DNA from: Tenacibaculum haliotis
GTDB taxonomy: Bacteria > Bacteroidota > Bacteroidia > Flavobacteriales > Flavobacteriaceae
Length of the DNA stretch: 64,000 nucleotides
Direction of reading: 5' to 3'
NCBI RefSeq assembly: GCF_025215075.1
Contig: NZ_JAOBTH010000021.1
Span: 133-64,132 of the forward strand
Position numbers and translations under genes: made by a program. Positions 40,879 through 49,903 of the stretch are shown in pieces; position 1 is the stretch's first letter, and every line of letters starts with the position of its first letter. The notes under the pieces were generated by a model. The model did not search any database, was not told the origin of the DNA, and saw only the letters and a program-made list of their open reading frames with translations.

Positions 40879-43800
40879 ATGAAAAAGATACTCATAATTT
40901 TAATAACAGTATTTGTACAAGTACTACAAGCTCAGCAAACGGATCCGTTGTTAGCAAAAGATGCGGACGGACAAGAGAAATGGGTAGATAGCATTATGAA
41001 TAATATGTCGATTGATGAAAAAATCGGACAGTTATTTATGATACAAGCCTATTCTAACAAAGATAAAAAGCATGAGTTGGCTATTACCGAAATGATAACT
41101 AAGTACCATGTTGGTAACTTAATTTTTATGCAAGGAACACCAGAAAAACAAGTCGTTTTAAATAATAAATATCAAGAAGTATCTAAAGTACCACTAATGA
41201 TTGGTTTTGATGGTGAATGGGGTTTAGATATGCGTCTTAAAAACACGTATCGTTTTCCTTGGAATATGACTTTAGGTGCAATTAAAGATAATGAACTGTT
41301 AGTAGCAACAGGAAAAAGAATTGGTGAACACTGTAAAAGAGTTGGTATTCATATCAATTTTGCTCCGGTGGTAGATATCAATACAAACCCTAAAAATCCG
41401 ATTATCGGAAATCGATCTTTTGGAGAAAATAAAGAAAATGTAACTCAAAAAGCAATTGCTTTTACAAAAGGGATGCAAAGTGCGGGAGTGTTAGCAAATG
41501 CAAAGCACTTTCCAGGTCATGGAGATACAGCGGCAGATTCGCATCATACATTACCAACAATTAATTTTAGTGAGCAACGATTAGATTCGTTAGAGTTGTA
41601 TCCTTTTAAAAAAATGTTTAAAGAAGGTGTTGCTAGTGTTATGACAGCACATTTAAGTATTCCTGCTTTAGAAACGAATGTGAAATTACCATCATCATTA
41701 TCAAAAAATGTTGTGACTACTTTGTTGCAAGATAAATTAGGCTTTAAAGGATTGATAATTACGGATGGTTTAAACATGAAAGGAGCTGCTAATTATTCAA
41801 CTCCAGCACAAATAGATGTTGCTGCGATTTTAGCAGGTAATGATGTATTATTGATTTCTCAGGATGTTCCTGGTTCAGTAAGATTGCTTAAAAAAGCATT
41901 AACTGATGGAGAATTAACAGAAGAACGTTTGAATTATTCTGTAAAAAAGATATTAAAAGCGAAGTATTTAGTCGGTTTAAACTCGTATAAATCAATTGAT
42001 ACGGAAAATATATCAAAAGATATAAATTCACCTTATGATGAGGTTTTACATAGAAGATTAATAAAAGATGCGATAACCGTTGTAAAAAATAAAGAGGCTA
42101 TTTTACCAATTAAAAATTTAAAGGATAAAAAAATAGCATACGTTGCTTTAGGAGATGCAAAAGGAAGCTCTTTTGTTGATATGTTAAAAAATTATACGGC
42201 AATAGATGTCGTTTCAGATAAGCATTTGAGTGTATTAAAACAAAAACTAGAAAAATATAATTTGATTATTGTTGGTTTTCATAAATCAAATAAGAATCCT
42301 TGGAAAGGCTATAAGTTTTCAAATAAAAATTTAGTTTGGTTACAAGAAATATCAAGAAACAAAAAAGTTATTTTAGATGTATTTACGAGTCCGTATAGTT
42401 TACTTCAGGTAAAATCATTTGAAAACATAGAAGGTGTTGTAGTATCGTATCAAAATAGTGTTTTATCGCAAGAGTTATCAGCGCAAGCTTTATTTGGCGC
42501 TTTTGATTTAAAAGGAAAATTACCGGTATCAATTAAAGAAAGTTTTAAAGAAGGAACCGGGGAGTTTGTAAAGGGAATTAATGTGTTTCAATACACAATC
42601 CCTGAAGAAGCGGGAGTTTCATCAGAAAAATTATCAATAATTGATAAAAGAATTGATACTATTTTACAACAAAAAATGGCACCAGGAGGGCAGGTTTTTG
42701 TAGCAAAAGACGGAAAAGTAATTTATAATAAAAGCTTTGGCTATCATACAAACACAAAAAAAAGAGCTGTAAAAAATTCTGATATTTATGATTTAGCTTC
42801 TTTAACAAAAATATTAGCATCATTGCCTATGGTGATGAAAGCAGAAGAGGAAAGAAAATTAAGTTTGTACTCTAGTTTAGGTGATGTTTTACCAAGGTAT
42901 AAAGATTCTAATAAAGACACTTTATTAATAAAAGAACTATTGTCTCATTATGGTCGTTTACGCTCATGGATTCCTTTTTACATGAATACTAGAGATGAAG
43001 AAACAGGTAAGAACTCAGTAAAATATTATCGAAAAATACGAACAGGTAAGTTTAATATTAAAGTTGCCAGAAACTTGTATTTAAAGCGAAGTTATAAAGA
43101 TTCTATATACAAGCATATTGTTGAGTCTGAACAGCGAACAAGAGTAGGCTATAAGTACAGCGATCTAGGTTACTATATGATAAAAGAAATTATAGAAAAA
43201 AAATATAAGAGGCCATTAAATAAGTTAGCAGATGAATATTTTTATAGCTCGTTAGGTGCTAACAGAACAAGTTATTTGCCGCTTGCTAAATTTAGAAAAT
43301 CTGAAATTGTACCAACAGAGAGAGATACTTATTATAGAAATCAGCTAGTACATGGTTATGTACATGATATGGGCGCAGCTATGATAGGTGGTGTAGGTGG
43401 TCATGCTGGTTTGTTTTCGAATGCGAATGATGTAGGGAAGATTATGCAAATGTATTTACAGGAAGGAACTTATGGTGATAAAAAATATTTAGAACCAGAA
43501 ACCGTACAGAAATTTAATAAGCGTTACTATGCAAAAAGAAAAGTAAGAAGAGGTTTAGGTTTTGATAAACCTCAATTAAACCCCAAAGTTAAAGCAACTT
43601 GTGGCTGTGTTTCAGATGAAAGTTTTGGGCATAGTGGTTTTACCGGAACTTATACTTGGGCAGATCCTGCAACAGGAGTGGTATATGTTTTTTTATCAAA
43701 CAGAATATATCCTACCATGAACAATAGAGGTTTGGTAAAAAGTAATATCCGTACTAAAATTCAGGAAGATATTCAAGATGCTATTTTAATGACGGAGTAG
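40879..43800 (+). CDS. NagZ-like GH3 glycosidase fused to a class C beta-lactamase-type serine hydrolase
   Basis: The 973-residue protein has a signal peptide ending LQAQQ. The GH3 domain (about 30-360) has the NagZ loop Lys209-His-Phe-Pro-Gly to Asp220-Ser-His222 and the nucleophile Asp296 in IITDGLNMKG. A GH3 C-terminal-like domain follows (about 390-570). The C-terminal serine hydrolase (about 590-970) has Ser641-Leu-Thr-Lys644, YSDLGYYM and GHSGFTGT. The first half should remove GlcNAc from muropeptides. The second resembles a peptidase or esterase of the beta-lactamase/PBP-like clan. The fusion suggests periplasmic peptidoglycan turnover. Its 3' end overlaps the convergent acyltransferase gene by 20 bp. 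Confidence 0.93.
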   Translation: MKKILIILITVFVQVLQAQQTDPLLAKDADGQEKWVDSIMNNMSIDEKIGQLFMIQAYSNKDKKHELAITEMITKYHVGNLIFMQGTPEKQVVLNNKYQEVSKVPLMIGFDGEWGLDMRLKNTYRFPWNMTLGAIKDNELLVATGKRIGEHCKRVGIHINFAPVVDINTNPKNPIIGNRSFGENKENVTQKAIAFTKGMQSAGVLANAKHFPGHGDTAADSHHTLPTINFSEQRLDSLELYPFKKMFKEGVASVMTAHLSIPALETNVKLPSSLSKNVVTTLLQDKLGFKGLIITDGLNMKGAANYSTPAQIDVAAILAGNDVLLISQDVPGSVRLLKKALTDGELTEERLNYSVKKILKAKYLVGLNSYKSIDTENISKDINSPYDEVLHRRLIKDAITVVKNKEAILPIKNLKDKKIAYVALGDAKGSSFVDMLKNYTAIDVVSDKHLSVLKQKLEKYNLIIVGFHKSNKNPWKGYKFSNKNLVWLQEISRNKKVILDVFTSPYSLLQVKSFENIEGVVVSYQNSVLSQELSAQALFGAFDLKGKLPVSIKESFKEGTGEFVKGINVFQYTIPEEAGVSSEKLSIIDKRIDTILQQKMAPGGQVFVAKDGKVIYNKSFGYHTNTKKRAVKNSDIYDLASLTKILASLPMVMKAEEERKLSLYSSLGDVLPRYKDSNKDTLLIKELLSHYGRLRSWIPFYMNTRDEETGKNSVKYYRKIRTGKFNIKVARNLYLKRSYKDSIYKHIVESEQRTRVGYKYSDLGYYMIKEIIEKKYKRPLNKLADEYFYSSLGANRTSYLPLAKFRKSEIVPTERDTYYRNQLVHGYVHDMGAAMIGGVGGHAGLFSNANDVGKIMQMYLQEGTYGDKKYLEPETVQKFNKRYYAKRKVRRGLGFDKPQLNPKVKATCGCVSDESFGHSGFTGTYTWADPATGVVYVFLSNRIYPTMNNRGLVKSNIRTKIQEDIQDAILMTE

Positions 43801-44827
43801 TACTTAATTTGGTGTAAAAAAGGACTATTAAAATTGACGTAACTAAATATACAATGGCAATTTCCCAATCAAAAAAGAAATATAGGATCAAACTTTGTAA
43901 TATATAAAAAAGAGGAAAAAGCACTATGCTTAAGGTAAATCGAAATGTATCAATAAATTCAATTTCGGGTACTTTTTTACTTAACAGTTTCCAAATAAAA
44001 TAAGGAATAACACTATTTATTAAAAGTATATAATATAAGAAAGAAGCGTAGTTTTTACTACGTTTTTTTTCTTTTGGAAAAGAATCAGATTTAAGAATAG
44101 CATTTGTCGCACCAACTTTTGTGAAATCTACTTGAGCTTTATCTAGCTTCTGTATTGTAGTTGTATAAAACTCATCATTTGTTATGTGAACACTTAAATT
44201 TTCTAGTTGATGAGCAACTTGTTCTTTTATTGTTTTAATAGATTTAAAAATATCATTTTGATTATAAAACTCATTTGCTAAAATAGGTTTTCCGAAATTT
44301 AAAGTAACTTTAGAAGGATAGCTAGATGAGTTTTGATATGTAAGACCAATAGGGACAACATGAATATTTAGATTAGGGTATTTTTCTAAAGCACTGTAAA
44401 TTATTCGAGTAAACCCTTTACTTAAAGGCCTAATGGTTCGTTTTCTATTATGACTTCCTTCTGCAAAAATAAGTAAAGTCTCCTTGTTATTTAAAAGGTC
44501 TTGACAATCATTAAAAATGGCTTCATTTTTTGATAATTGTTTTATCCCATCTCTTATGCGGTAGATTGGCATTAAACCTAATAAATTTAAAAAAGCAGCA
44601 GCTATTGTATTTTTAAAAACAGCAGCACGTACTAGAAAATGAATTTTTCTTTTGGTATTTGTAGCGATTAATAAAGGATCTATTAATGCGTTTGGGTGAT
44701 TTGCAACAAATAAAACAGCGCCTTTTTTAGGAACATTATTTTCACCTAATACCGTTATTTTTTTTGAATAAAAAAATAAACCGATTTTAATATAAATTTT
44801 AAAAATTGAATATAAAAGTGTTTTCAT
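43781..44827 (-). CDS. PlsC-like acyltransferase (HX5D type)
   Basis: The 348-residue membrane acyltransferase has motif I FVANHPNALIDPLLIA (five residues between His and Asp instead of the usual four, as in yeast Gat1/Gat2-type enzymes) and the glycerophosphate-binding block LIFAEGSHNRKRTIRPLSKG. Two C-terminal hydrophobic segments follow. It probably acylates glycerol-3-phosphate or lysophosphatidate. It is 3 bp downstream of the BASS transporter gene in one operon. Confidence 0.9.
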   Translation of the reverse strand: MKTLLYSIFKIYIKIGLFFYSKKITVLGENNVPKKGAVLFVANHPNALIDPLLIATNTKRKIHFLVRAAVFKNTIAAAFLNLLGLMPIYRIRDGIKQLSKNEAIFNDCQDLLNNKETLLIFAEGSHNRKRTIRPLSKGFTRIIYSALEKYPNLNIHVVPIGLTYQNSSSYPSKVTLNFGKPILANEFYNQNDIFKSIKTIKEQVAHQLENLSVHITNDEFYTTTIQKLDKAQVDFTKVGATNAILKSDSFPKEKKRSKNYASFLYYILLINSVIPYFIWKLLSKKVPEIEFIDTFRFTLSIVLFPLFYILQSLILYFFFDWEIAIVYLVTSILIVLFYTKLSTTPSLK

Positions 44828-44830
44828 TTA

Positions 44831-45742
44831 CTATTTTTTTCGTCCCCAATAAGTTGCTAAAACCATTCCAGAGAAAACATCCCAAATTCCCCAAAAAGCT
44901 GCGAGTAAAGCCATGCCTCCTAAACCTTCAAAAAAACCAAAAATTAATAACAGTCCTAAGCCTCCATTCTGAATTCCGGTTTCTATAGCAATTGTTTTAC
45001 TATCTGATTTGTTTAAACCAAAAAGTTTGGCGGTAAAAAAACCGAGAATATAAGCGAAAATATTATGAAAAATAACTAAAAACAATACGTGATGAATGTA
45101 GTTTTTAAAGATGCTTAAATTTTGAGAAAAAGCGATTACTATTAAAAGAATAAATACGGTCATAGAAAGAGGTTTTAATACCTTTTCTATTTTTTCTGCC
45201 ATTTCAGAATGATAGTGTTTTATGAGCATTCCGAGTATTAAAGGAATACCTAGAATTAACGAAACAAGTTTAAATAATTCAAACGGGTTTAACTCAACTG
45301 TTTTTAAAATTGCATTCGTAGGCTCGTATAAACTTCCCCAGAAGTGTAAATTTACTGGAGTCATAACAATACATATAAGTGTTGCGAAAGCTGTTAAACT
45401 TACAGATAAAGCAGCATTACCGCCAGCCATTTTACTAAAAAAATTAGAAACGTTTCCGCCAGGACAAGCTGCAATCATCATCATTCCTAAAGCAAAACTG
45501 GGGTGTGGTTGTATTAAAATAATTGCTAAAAAAGTAGCAGCAGGTAATAATATAAACTGAGATAATACGCCAACAAAAACAATTTTAGGTTTTTTAAAAA
45601 GTCGCTTAAAATCGTCAATTTTTATGCCTAATGCAACGCCGAACATAATTATAGCAATGGCAATATTTAATAACCATAAACCTTCTGAATCGAAGTTTAT
45701 TTTAATACTATCTATTTGTGTTTCACTAATGTTTAAAAGCAT
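44831..45742 (-). CDS. Bile acid:sodium symporter (BASS/SBF) family transporter
   Basis: The 303-residue protein has about nine to ten TM segments. The family core is clear: FALGMMMIAACPGGNVSNFF, with the Pro-Gly-Gly-Asn crossover, and SDSKTIAIETGIQNGGLGLL, with the Glu-Thr-Gly-x-Gln motif of the sodium sites. It imports organic anions; the substrate is not bile acid necessarily. It overlaps the DUF4159 gene by 17 bp. Confidence 0.93.
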   Translation of the reverse strand: MLLNISETQIDSIKINFDSEGLWLLNIAIAIIMFGVALGIKIDDFKRLFKKPKIVFVGVLSQFILLPAATFLAIILIQPHPSFALGMMMIAACPGGNVSNFFSKMAGGNAALSVSLTAFATLICIVMTPVNLHFWGSLYEPTNAILKTVELNPFELFKLVSLILGIPLILGMLIKHYHSEMAEKIEKVLKPLSMTVFILLIVIAFSQNLSIFKNYIHHVLFLVIFHNIFAYILGFFTAKLFGLNKSDSKTIAIETGIQNGGLGLLLIFGFFEGLGGMALLAAFWGIWDVFSGMVLATYWGRKK

Positions 45743-46364
45743 ACTCTATAATATTTGATCCCATTTTTAAAGCTTTCATTCTTGTTTCTTTAGGATTATT
45801 ATGAATTTCAGCATCTTCCCATCCATCACTTAAATCACTTTCATAATCATAAAAAACAATTAAACGGTTTTTGTAAAAAAGCCCCAACCCTTGTGGTGGT
45901 TTTTTGTTGTGTTCATGAATTTTAGGCATTCCTTTAGGAAAAGAAAATGTTTGATGATAAATCGGGTGATTGTTTGGTATTTGTTGTAAAGTTAGTGTTG
46001 GGAAAACTTTTGTTAATTCCCGTCTTATGTATTTATCTAACCCATAATTATCTGATATATGAATAAATCCGCCCGAGATTAAGTAGTTTTTAAGATTTTT
46101 AGCTTCATCGTTCGTAAAAAAAATATTACCATGACCGGTAACAAAAATTATTGGGTAATTATTTATGTTATCATCATCGAGTGTTATTGTTTTAGCTTTA
46201 TCAATAGCCGTATGAATGTTTGTATTACTAAATTGTATTAAATTAGGTAGTGCTGTTGGGTTAGCATACCAATCACCACCACCTTTATATTTTAAAGTGG
46301 CAATTTGCTGAGAGAAAATGAAAGTGTAACTTATAAGAAATATAGGCAGTAAAAGGTTTTTCAT
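45726..46364 (-). CDS. DUF4159 domain protein, secreted
   Basis: The 212-residue protein has a signal peptide (MKNLLLPIFLISYTFIFSQQ). The DUF4159 core shows IATLKYKGGGDWYANPTALP, PIIFVTGHGNIFFTNDEAKN, ISDNYGLDKYIRREL and FYKNRLIVFYDYESDLSDGW. The fold is related to glutamine-amidotransferase-like proteins, often near MoxR/BatA genes in other genomes. No such partners are here. ATGs at 46391 and 46379 also exist in frame, but the signal peptide starts cleanly at 46364. Confidence 0.88.
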   Translation of the reverse strand: MKNLLLPIFLISYTFIFSQQIATLKYKGGGDWYANPTALPNLIQFSNTNIHTAIDKAKTITLDDDNINNYPIIFVTGHGNIFFTNDEAKNLKNYLISGGFIHISDNYGLDKYIRRELTKVFPTLTLQQIPNNHPIYHQTFSFPKGMPKIHEHNKKPPQGLGLFYKNRLIVFYDYESDLSDGWEDAEIHNNPKETRMKALKMGSNIIEYAFKH

Positions 46365-46410
46365 TTTTTTAATTTGCATTATAAAAAGCAAGATAACAAA
46401 AGAACAATAA

Positions 46411-46438
46411 AAAACACCAATATTACTATTGGTGTTTT
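46411..46438. terminator. Hairpin 1 (AAAACACCAATA stem)
   Basis: Perfect 12-bp arms with a TTAC loop. T-rich right flank and A-rich left flank allow termination in both directions. A near copy lies 217 bp on. Confidence 0.75.
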
Positions 46439-46543
46439 GTTCCCCTTAAGAAATTAATTGTATTTGAAGATCCCCCTTAACTGATATTCAATACTTATAA
46501 TCTAATTTCCGCTTCCGAAGATAATTAGATCTTAAGTTTTAAG

Positions 46544-46568
46544 AGTTCGGAATCATCCAGTTTGGGTG
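46544..46568. repeat. 25-nt repeat, copy 1
   Basis: Starts AGTTCGGAATCATCCAGTTT. It matches 46809-46833 in 22 of 25 positions. This copy does not form the full palindrome seen in copy 2. Confidence 0.6.
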
Positions 46569-46627
46569 TTTAAGGACTAATCTTAATAAAAATTGAGTGA
46601 TATTATTTTATAAATAGTATTAAAAAT

Positions 46628-46657
46628 AAAAAACACCAATATTGCTATCGGTGTTTT
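46628..46657. terminator. Hairpin 2 (near copy of hairpin 1)
   Basis: AAAAACACCAATA and TATCGGTGTTTTT pair with one mismatch around TTGC. The sequence is almost the same as hairpin 1. Confidence 0.7.
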
Positions 46658-46808
46658 TAGTAGTATCTTTTTCTTTTTCATTACTGAGAAGAATCTCAAT
46701 AATTTATCTTCGAAGCTATAGTTCTAAAAAAGAAAACCCCTTCAAAAATCTCCATTTTTAGAATTTATAGACCTCTGGTACAAATATACTAAGGATATAA
46801 AAACAAGG

Positions 46809-46843
46809 AGTTCGAAATCATCCAATTTGGATGATTTCGAACT
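46809..46843 (-). terminator. 17-bp palindrome downstream of the 7TM-AraC gene
   Basis: Perfect 17-bp arms (46809-46825 and 46827-46843) around a single T. On the minus strand it ends CGAACTCCTTGTTTTT, fitting a terminator 14 bp past the stop of the AraC-type gene. The left arm belongs to the 25-nt repeat at 46544. Confidence 0.7.
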
Positions 46844-46856
46844 ATTTTATTGGGTT

Positions 46857-48017
46857 TTAAATTTCAATAGCTTTAGTTTTTTTAAACTGAACAGGTGTAT
46901 AGCCCGATTTTTTCTTAAAAGCAGTATAAAATGTTGATTTTGAGTTAAAACCAGATTCTAATCCGATAGATGTGATTGTGTAATTAGAATAACTTGGATC
47001 AAGTAAAAGCAGTTTAGCTTGCTCAATTCTTTTTTCATTAAGGTAATCTGTAAAAGATTTTTTAGCAATATTATTAATAATTAAAGAAAGTGTACTTGTG
47101 CTTAATTCAGTATCTTTTGATAGTTTTTTTAAGGTGTATTTAGGTAGTAAGAATTTTTTATTTTTATCAATAAAATTATCTATTTCTAAAAATTGCTCTT
47201 TGTGTTTTTCAGAAGAAGTGTCTTTAGTATTTAAGTTTATTGTTTCAAGATTAAAACCTTCATCTAAATCAATTAATAATGATTCTCTAATTTTCTTACG
47301 CTCCTTTAGTATTCTTATTTGTTTTAATCCTTGGTAGCCTAACCAGTAAATAAGTAATGTTGTATAAATTCTTAGAGGATAGTAAGAGAATAAGAAACCA
47401 GTAAAGTTCATTTTTACTTTAATGATTAAAGCAAGTATCCATAATACATAACCTACAGTTGTAAGTTTAAAAAAAGTATACACCCATTTTAAATTATCGA
47501 AAGATGTTATTTTTGTAAAAAGTTTTTCTTTTCTATAAAGTATATATAGTGAATAAATAAAAACACTTAAAGAGATGGTTAAGCTAAATATTTCTTCAAA
47601 AGAAGTGTATCGTTCATAAATGTAATTTAAATTCTCTTGAGAATTTGTGTCATTGTAGTTATATACGAAAACAATTTGTGTTGCGATTATAATTAAAAAT
47701 AAAGGCACTATTGCTTTTAATATATTATACGATTTCTTAGATAAATTTAAATAATTTATAAGGAACATATATAGGAAGGGCATTGCTAAAAAATGCCAAG
47801 GTATTTGTAAGTAATCTAAAGAGAATTTATGTTGAAATAAATGTTTCTCTAAAGCCCAAGATTGAATATTGTTTAATGAAATAGCAAGTATTAGAAAGTT
47901 TAAATAAAGCATGCTTTTTTCTCTTCCGTTTTTTGAACAAAAAAGGATAATACTAAAAGCAAAACCATGTAAGGCGCTAATAAGTAAAAACAGGTTAAAT
48001 AAAGTAGGGGTATCCAA
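46857..48017 (-). CDS. Membrane-bound AraC-type regulator (7TM-HTH)
   Basis: The 386-residue protein has about seven N-terminal TM segments (LFLLISALHGFAFSIILF, MLYLNFLILAISLNNI, AIVPLFLIIIATQIVFVY and others, to about 235), a linker, and a C-terminal AraC HTH (about 285-384) with LKKLSKDTELSTSTLSLIIN and SIGLESGFNSKSTFYTAFKK. The type is common in flavobacteria and must act on DNA from the membrane. Last gene after rsmE (39-bp gap). Target genes and ligand are unknown. Confidence 0.92.
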   Translation of the reverse strand: MDTPTLFNLFLLISALHGFAFSIILFCSKNGREKSMLYLNFLILAISLNNIQSWALEKHLFQHKFSLDYLQIPWHFLAMPFLYMFLINYLNLSKKSYNILKAIVPLFLIIIATQIVFVYNYNDTNSQENLNYIYERYTSFEEIFSLTISLSVFIYSLYILYRKEKLFTKITSFDNLKWVYTFFKLTTVGYVLWILALIIKVKMNFTGFLFSYYPLRIYTTLLIYWLGYQGLKQIRILKERKKIRESLLIDLDEGFNLETINLNTKDTSSEKHKEQFLEIDNFIDKNKKFLLPKYTLKKLSKDTELSTSTLSLIINNIAKKSFTDYLNEKRIEQAKLLLLDPSYSNYTITSIGLESGFNSKSTFYTAFKKKSGYTPVQFKKTKAIEI

Positions 48018-48056
48018 TAAGTAAGGTTTTAAACCAAATATATAAAAAAAAATGAA

Positions 48057-48767
48057 TTATTGATTGATAAAAGCAATACTTTGAACGACATTTAAACCAG
48101 CAGTTTCGGTTCGAAGGCGATTTTCACCTAATGAAATAGGTGTAAAGTTTACAGTAAATGCTGACTCAATTTCCTTCATTGAAAAATCACCTTCGGGTCC
48201 AATGAGTATTGTTTGTTTAGCGTTTTTAGCAGCGCTGTTTTTTAAAAGTTTTTTTTCAATATTTTCTTCGCAATGGGCGATAAATTTTTCTCCTGAGAAG
48301 TTTTGTTTTATGAATTCTGAAAATTTTATAGGAGGATTAAGTTTTGGTAATGTAAATTGTAATGATTGCTTCATGGCAGATTGCACAATTTTAGATAATC
48401 GTTCAATCTTCACTATTTTTCTTTCAGAGTTGTCGCAAATAATAGGGGTAATTTCATCAATACCAATTTCAGTTGCTTTTTCTAAAAACCACTCTAAACG
48501 ATCATTATTTTTAGTAGGTGCAATAGCCACATGTAAATAATAATCTCTGTTATTTGGTTTTTCTTCTTTTTTTATAACCGTTGCAAGACATTTTTTGTCA
48601 CTAGCAATTGCTATTTCTACTGAAAATAAAAAACCATTACCGTTTGTAATGTGTAATATGTCACCTTCTTTTTTTCTTAAAACACGAACAATATGCCTGC
48701 TTTCTTCTTTTTCGAAGGTAATTTGTTTGGTGTTTGGAGTGATATTTTGATTAAAAAATAGCTGCAT
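48057..48767 (-). CDS. rsmE: 16S rRNA (uracil-1498-N3)-methyltransferase
   Basis: The 236-residue SPOUT methyltransferase shows EESRHIVRVLRKKEGDILHI in the PUA-like N-terminus and the knot region LIGPEGDFSMKEIESAF with LGENRLRTETAGL. These are the RsmE signatures. It overlaps the upstream GNAT-like gene by 1 bp and so is translationally coupled to it. Confidence 0.96.
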   Translation of the reverse strand: MQLFFNQNITPNTKQITFEKEESRHIVRVLRKKEGDILHITNGNGFLFSVEIAIASDKKCLATVIKKEEKPNNRDYYLHVAIAPTKNNDRLEWFLEKATEIGIDEITPIICDNSERKIVKIERLSKIVQSAMKQSLQFTLPKLNPPIKFSEFIKQNFSGEKFIAHCEENIEKKLLKNSAAKNAKQTILIGPEGDFSMKEIESAFTVNFTPISLGENRLRTETAGLNVVQSIAFINQ

Positions 48768-49885
48768 TATAAATCTAATTTATAAGTTCTTCTTCGTTTG
48801 TGTGTTGTTGGATTAAAATCTTTCCAAATTTGATGGATAGCGATATTATCTTCTAATTCTGGAGTTCTAATACAATTTATGATTCCTTTTTTAGAAAAAG
48901 TATCACAATATTGTTTGAATATAATAGCAAAAACACCTTTGTTTTGATATTCAGGCGCTACACCAATTAAGTAAAAGGTAACGTCTTTTGAGTTTTTTCT
49001 AGCGTTTAATAAATGAAAAAGGCCAAAAGGAAAAAGCTTACCTTTTGCTTTTTGAAGTGCTTTAGAAAATGAGGGCATTACAATGGCAAAAGCAACTAAT
49101 TTATTATCTTTATCTACCACAAACTTTATATATTCAGGATTGATAAAACTGATGTATTTTTCTTTAAAATGGGTTACTTGTGCATCAGAAATAGGTACGT
49201 AAGTTGATAATTTTGAATATGCTTTGCTAAATAATTCAAACATTTCATCAACGTACGGCATTATAGCTTTGGTTGAAGTAAAACTTAACGGTTTTAAACC
49301 GTACCTTCTTTGAATGATGTTACTTGCTTTTCCGTATTTTACAGCATCTACATTTTTAAAAAGAAATTTATTTTCTAAATATTCCTTTTCTTTCTTTAAG
49401 CCTAGTAGCTCAAAATGTTTCGAATAATAAGGGTGATTATACCAAGTAATCATCGTGCCAATATGGTCAAAGCCGTCAATAAGTACTCCGGTTTTATCTA
49501 AGTTATTAAAACCAACAGGGCCTTCAAGGTATTCTAAGTTATTTTTGTGACCTATTTCTTTAACTTTATTTAGTAGTGCTTCAGTAACCTTTATATCATC
49601 AATAACATCAAACCAACCGAATCGTATTTTTTTAATTTGTTGTTTTTCTACTTCATAAGTATTTATAATAGCAACAACTCTTCCTACAATTTGTTCGTCT
49701 TTTAATGCAATAAAAAAAAATGCTTTTGCGTTTTCAAAAACAGGATTTTTATTAGGGTCGAAATTATCAATCTCATCACTGATAATAGGAGGAACCCAGT
49801 TTTTGTTATTTTTATAAAGAGAAAAAGGAAATTTAACAAATTGTTTCATTTCCTTTTTTGATATTACTTCTTTGATTTTAATCAT
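48767..49885 (-). CDS. GNAT-like acyltransferase-fold protein
   Basis: The 372-residue cytosolic protein has WVPPIISDEIDNFDPNKNPV near the N-terminus, LEYLEGPVGFNNLDKTGVLI in the middle and a GNAT-type cofactor strand-loop VTFYLIGVAPEYQNKGVFAI. Relatives are sometimes misnamed GTP cyclohydrolase. The two-lobed length suggests a duplicated GNAT fold. Substrate unknown. It lies between the barrel protein gene (18-bp gap) and rsmE. Confidence 0.85.
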   Translation of the reverse strand: MIKIKEVISKKEMKQFVKFPFSLYKNNKNWVPPIISDEIDNFDPNKNPVFENAKAFFFIALKDEQIVGRVVAIINTYEVEKQQIKKIRFGWFDVIDDIKVTEALLNKVKEIGHKNNLEYLEGPVGFNNLDKTGVLIDGFDHIGTMITWYNHPYYSKHFELLGLKKEKEYLENKFLFKNVDAVKYGKASNIIQRRYGLKPLSFTSTKAIMPYVDEMFELFSKAYSKLSTYVPISDAQVTHFKEKYISFINPEYIKFVVDKDNKLVAFAIVMPSFSKALQKAKGKLFPFGLFHLLNARKNSKDVTFYLIGVAPEYQNKGVFAIIFKQYCDTFSKKGIINCIRTPELEDNIAIHQIWKDFNPTTHKRRRTYKLDL

Positions 49886-49903
49886 ACAGCAAATGTAAGA
49901 TTT

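Larger units (their letters stand above)
46392..46856. other. 465-bp intergenic region rich in hairpins
   Basis: No credible protein gene is seen. It holds two near-identical hairpins (46411 and 46629), two copies of a 25-nt sequence (46544 and 46809), paired CCCCTTAA motifs (46443 and 46472) and an AATCTAATT...AATTAGATC inverted repeat (about 46500-46532). The density of structure suggests one or more small RNAs. Confidence 0.5.
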
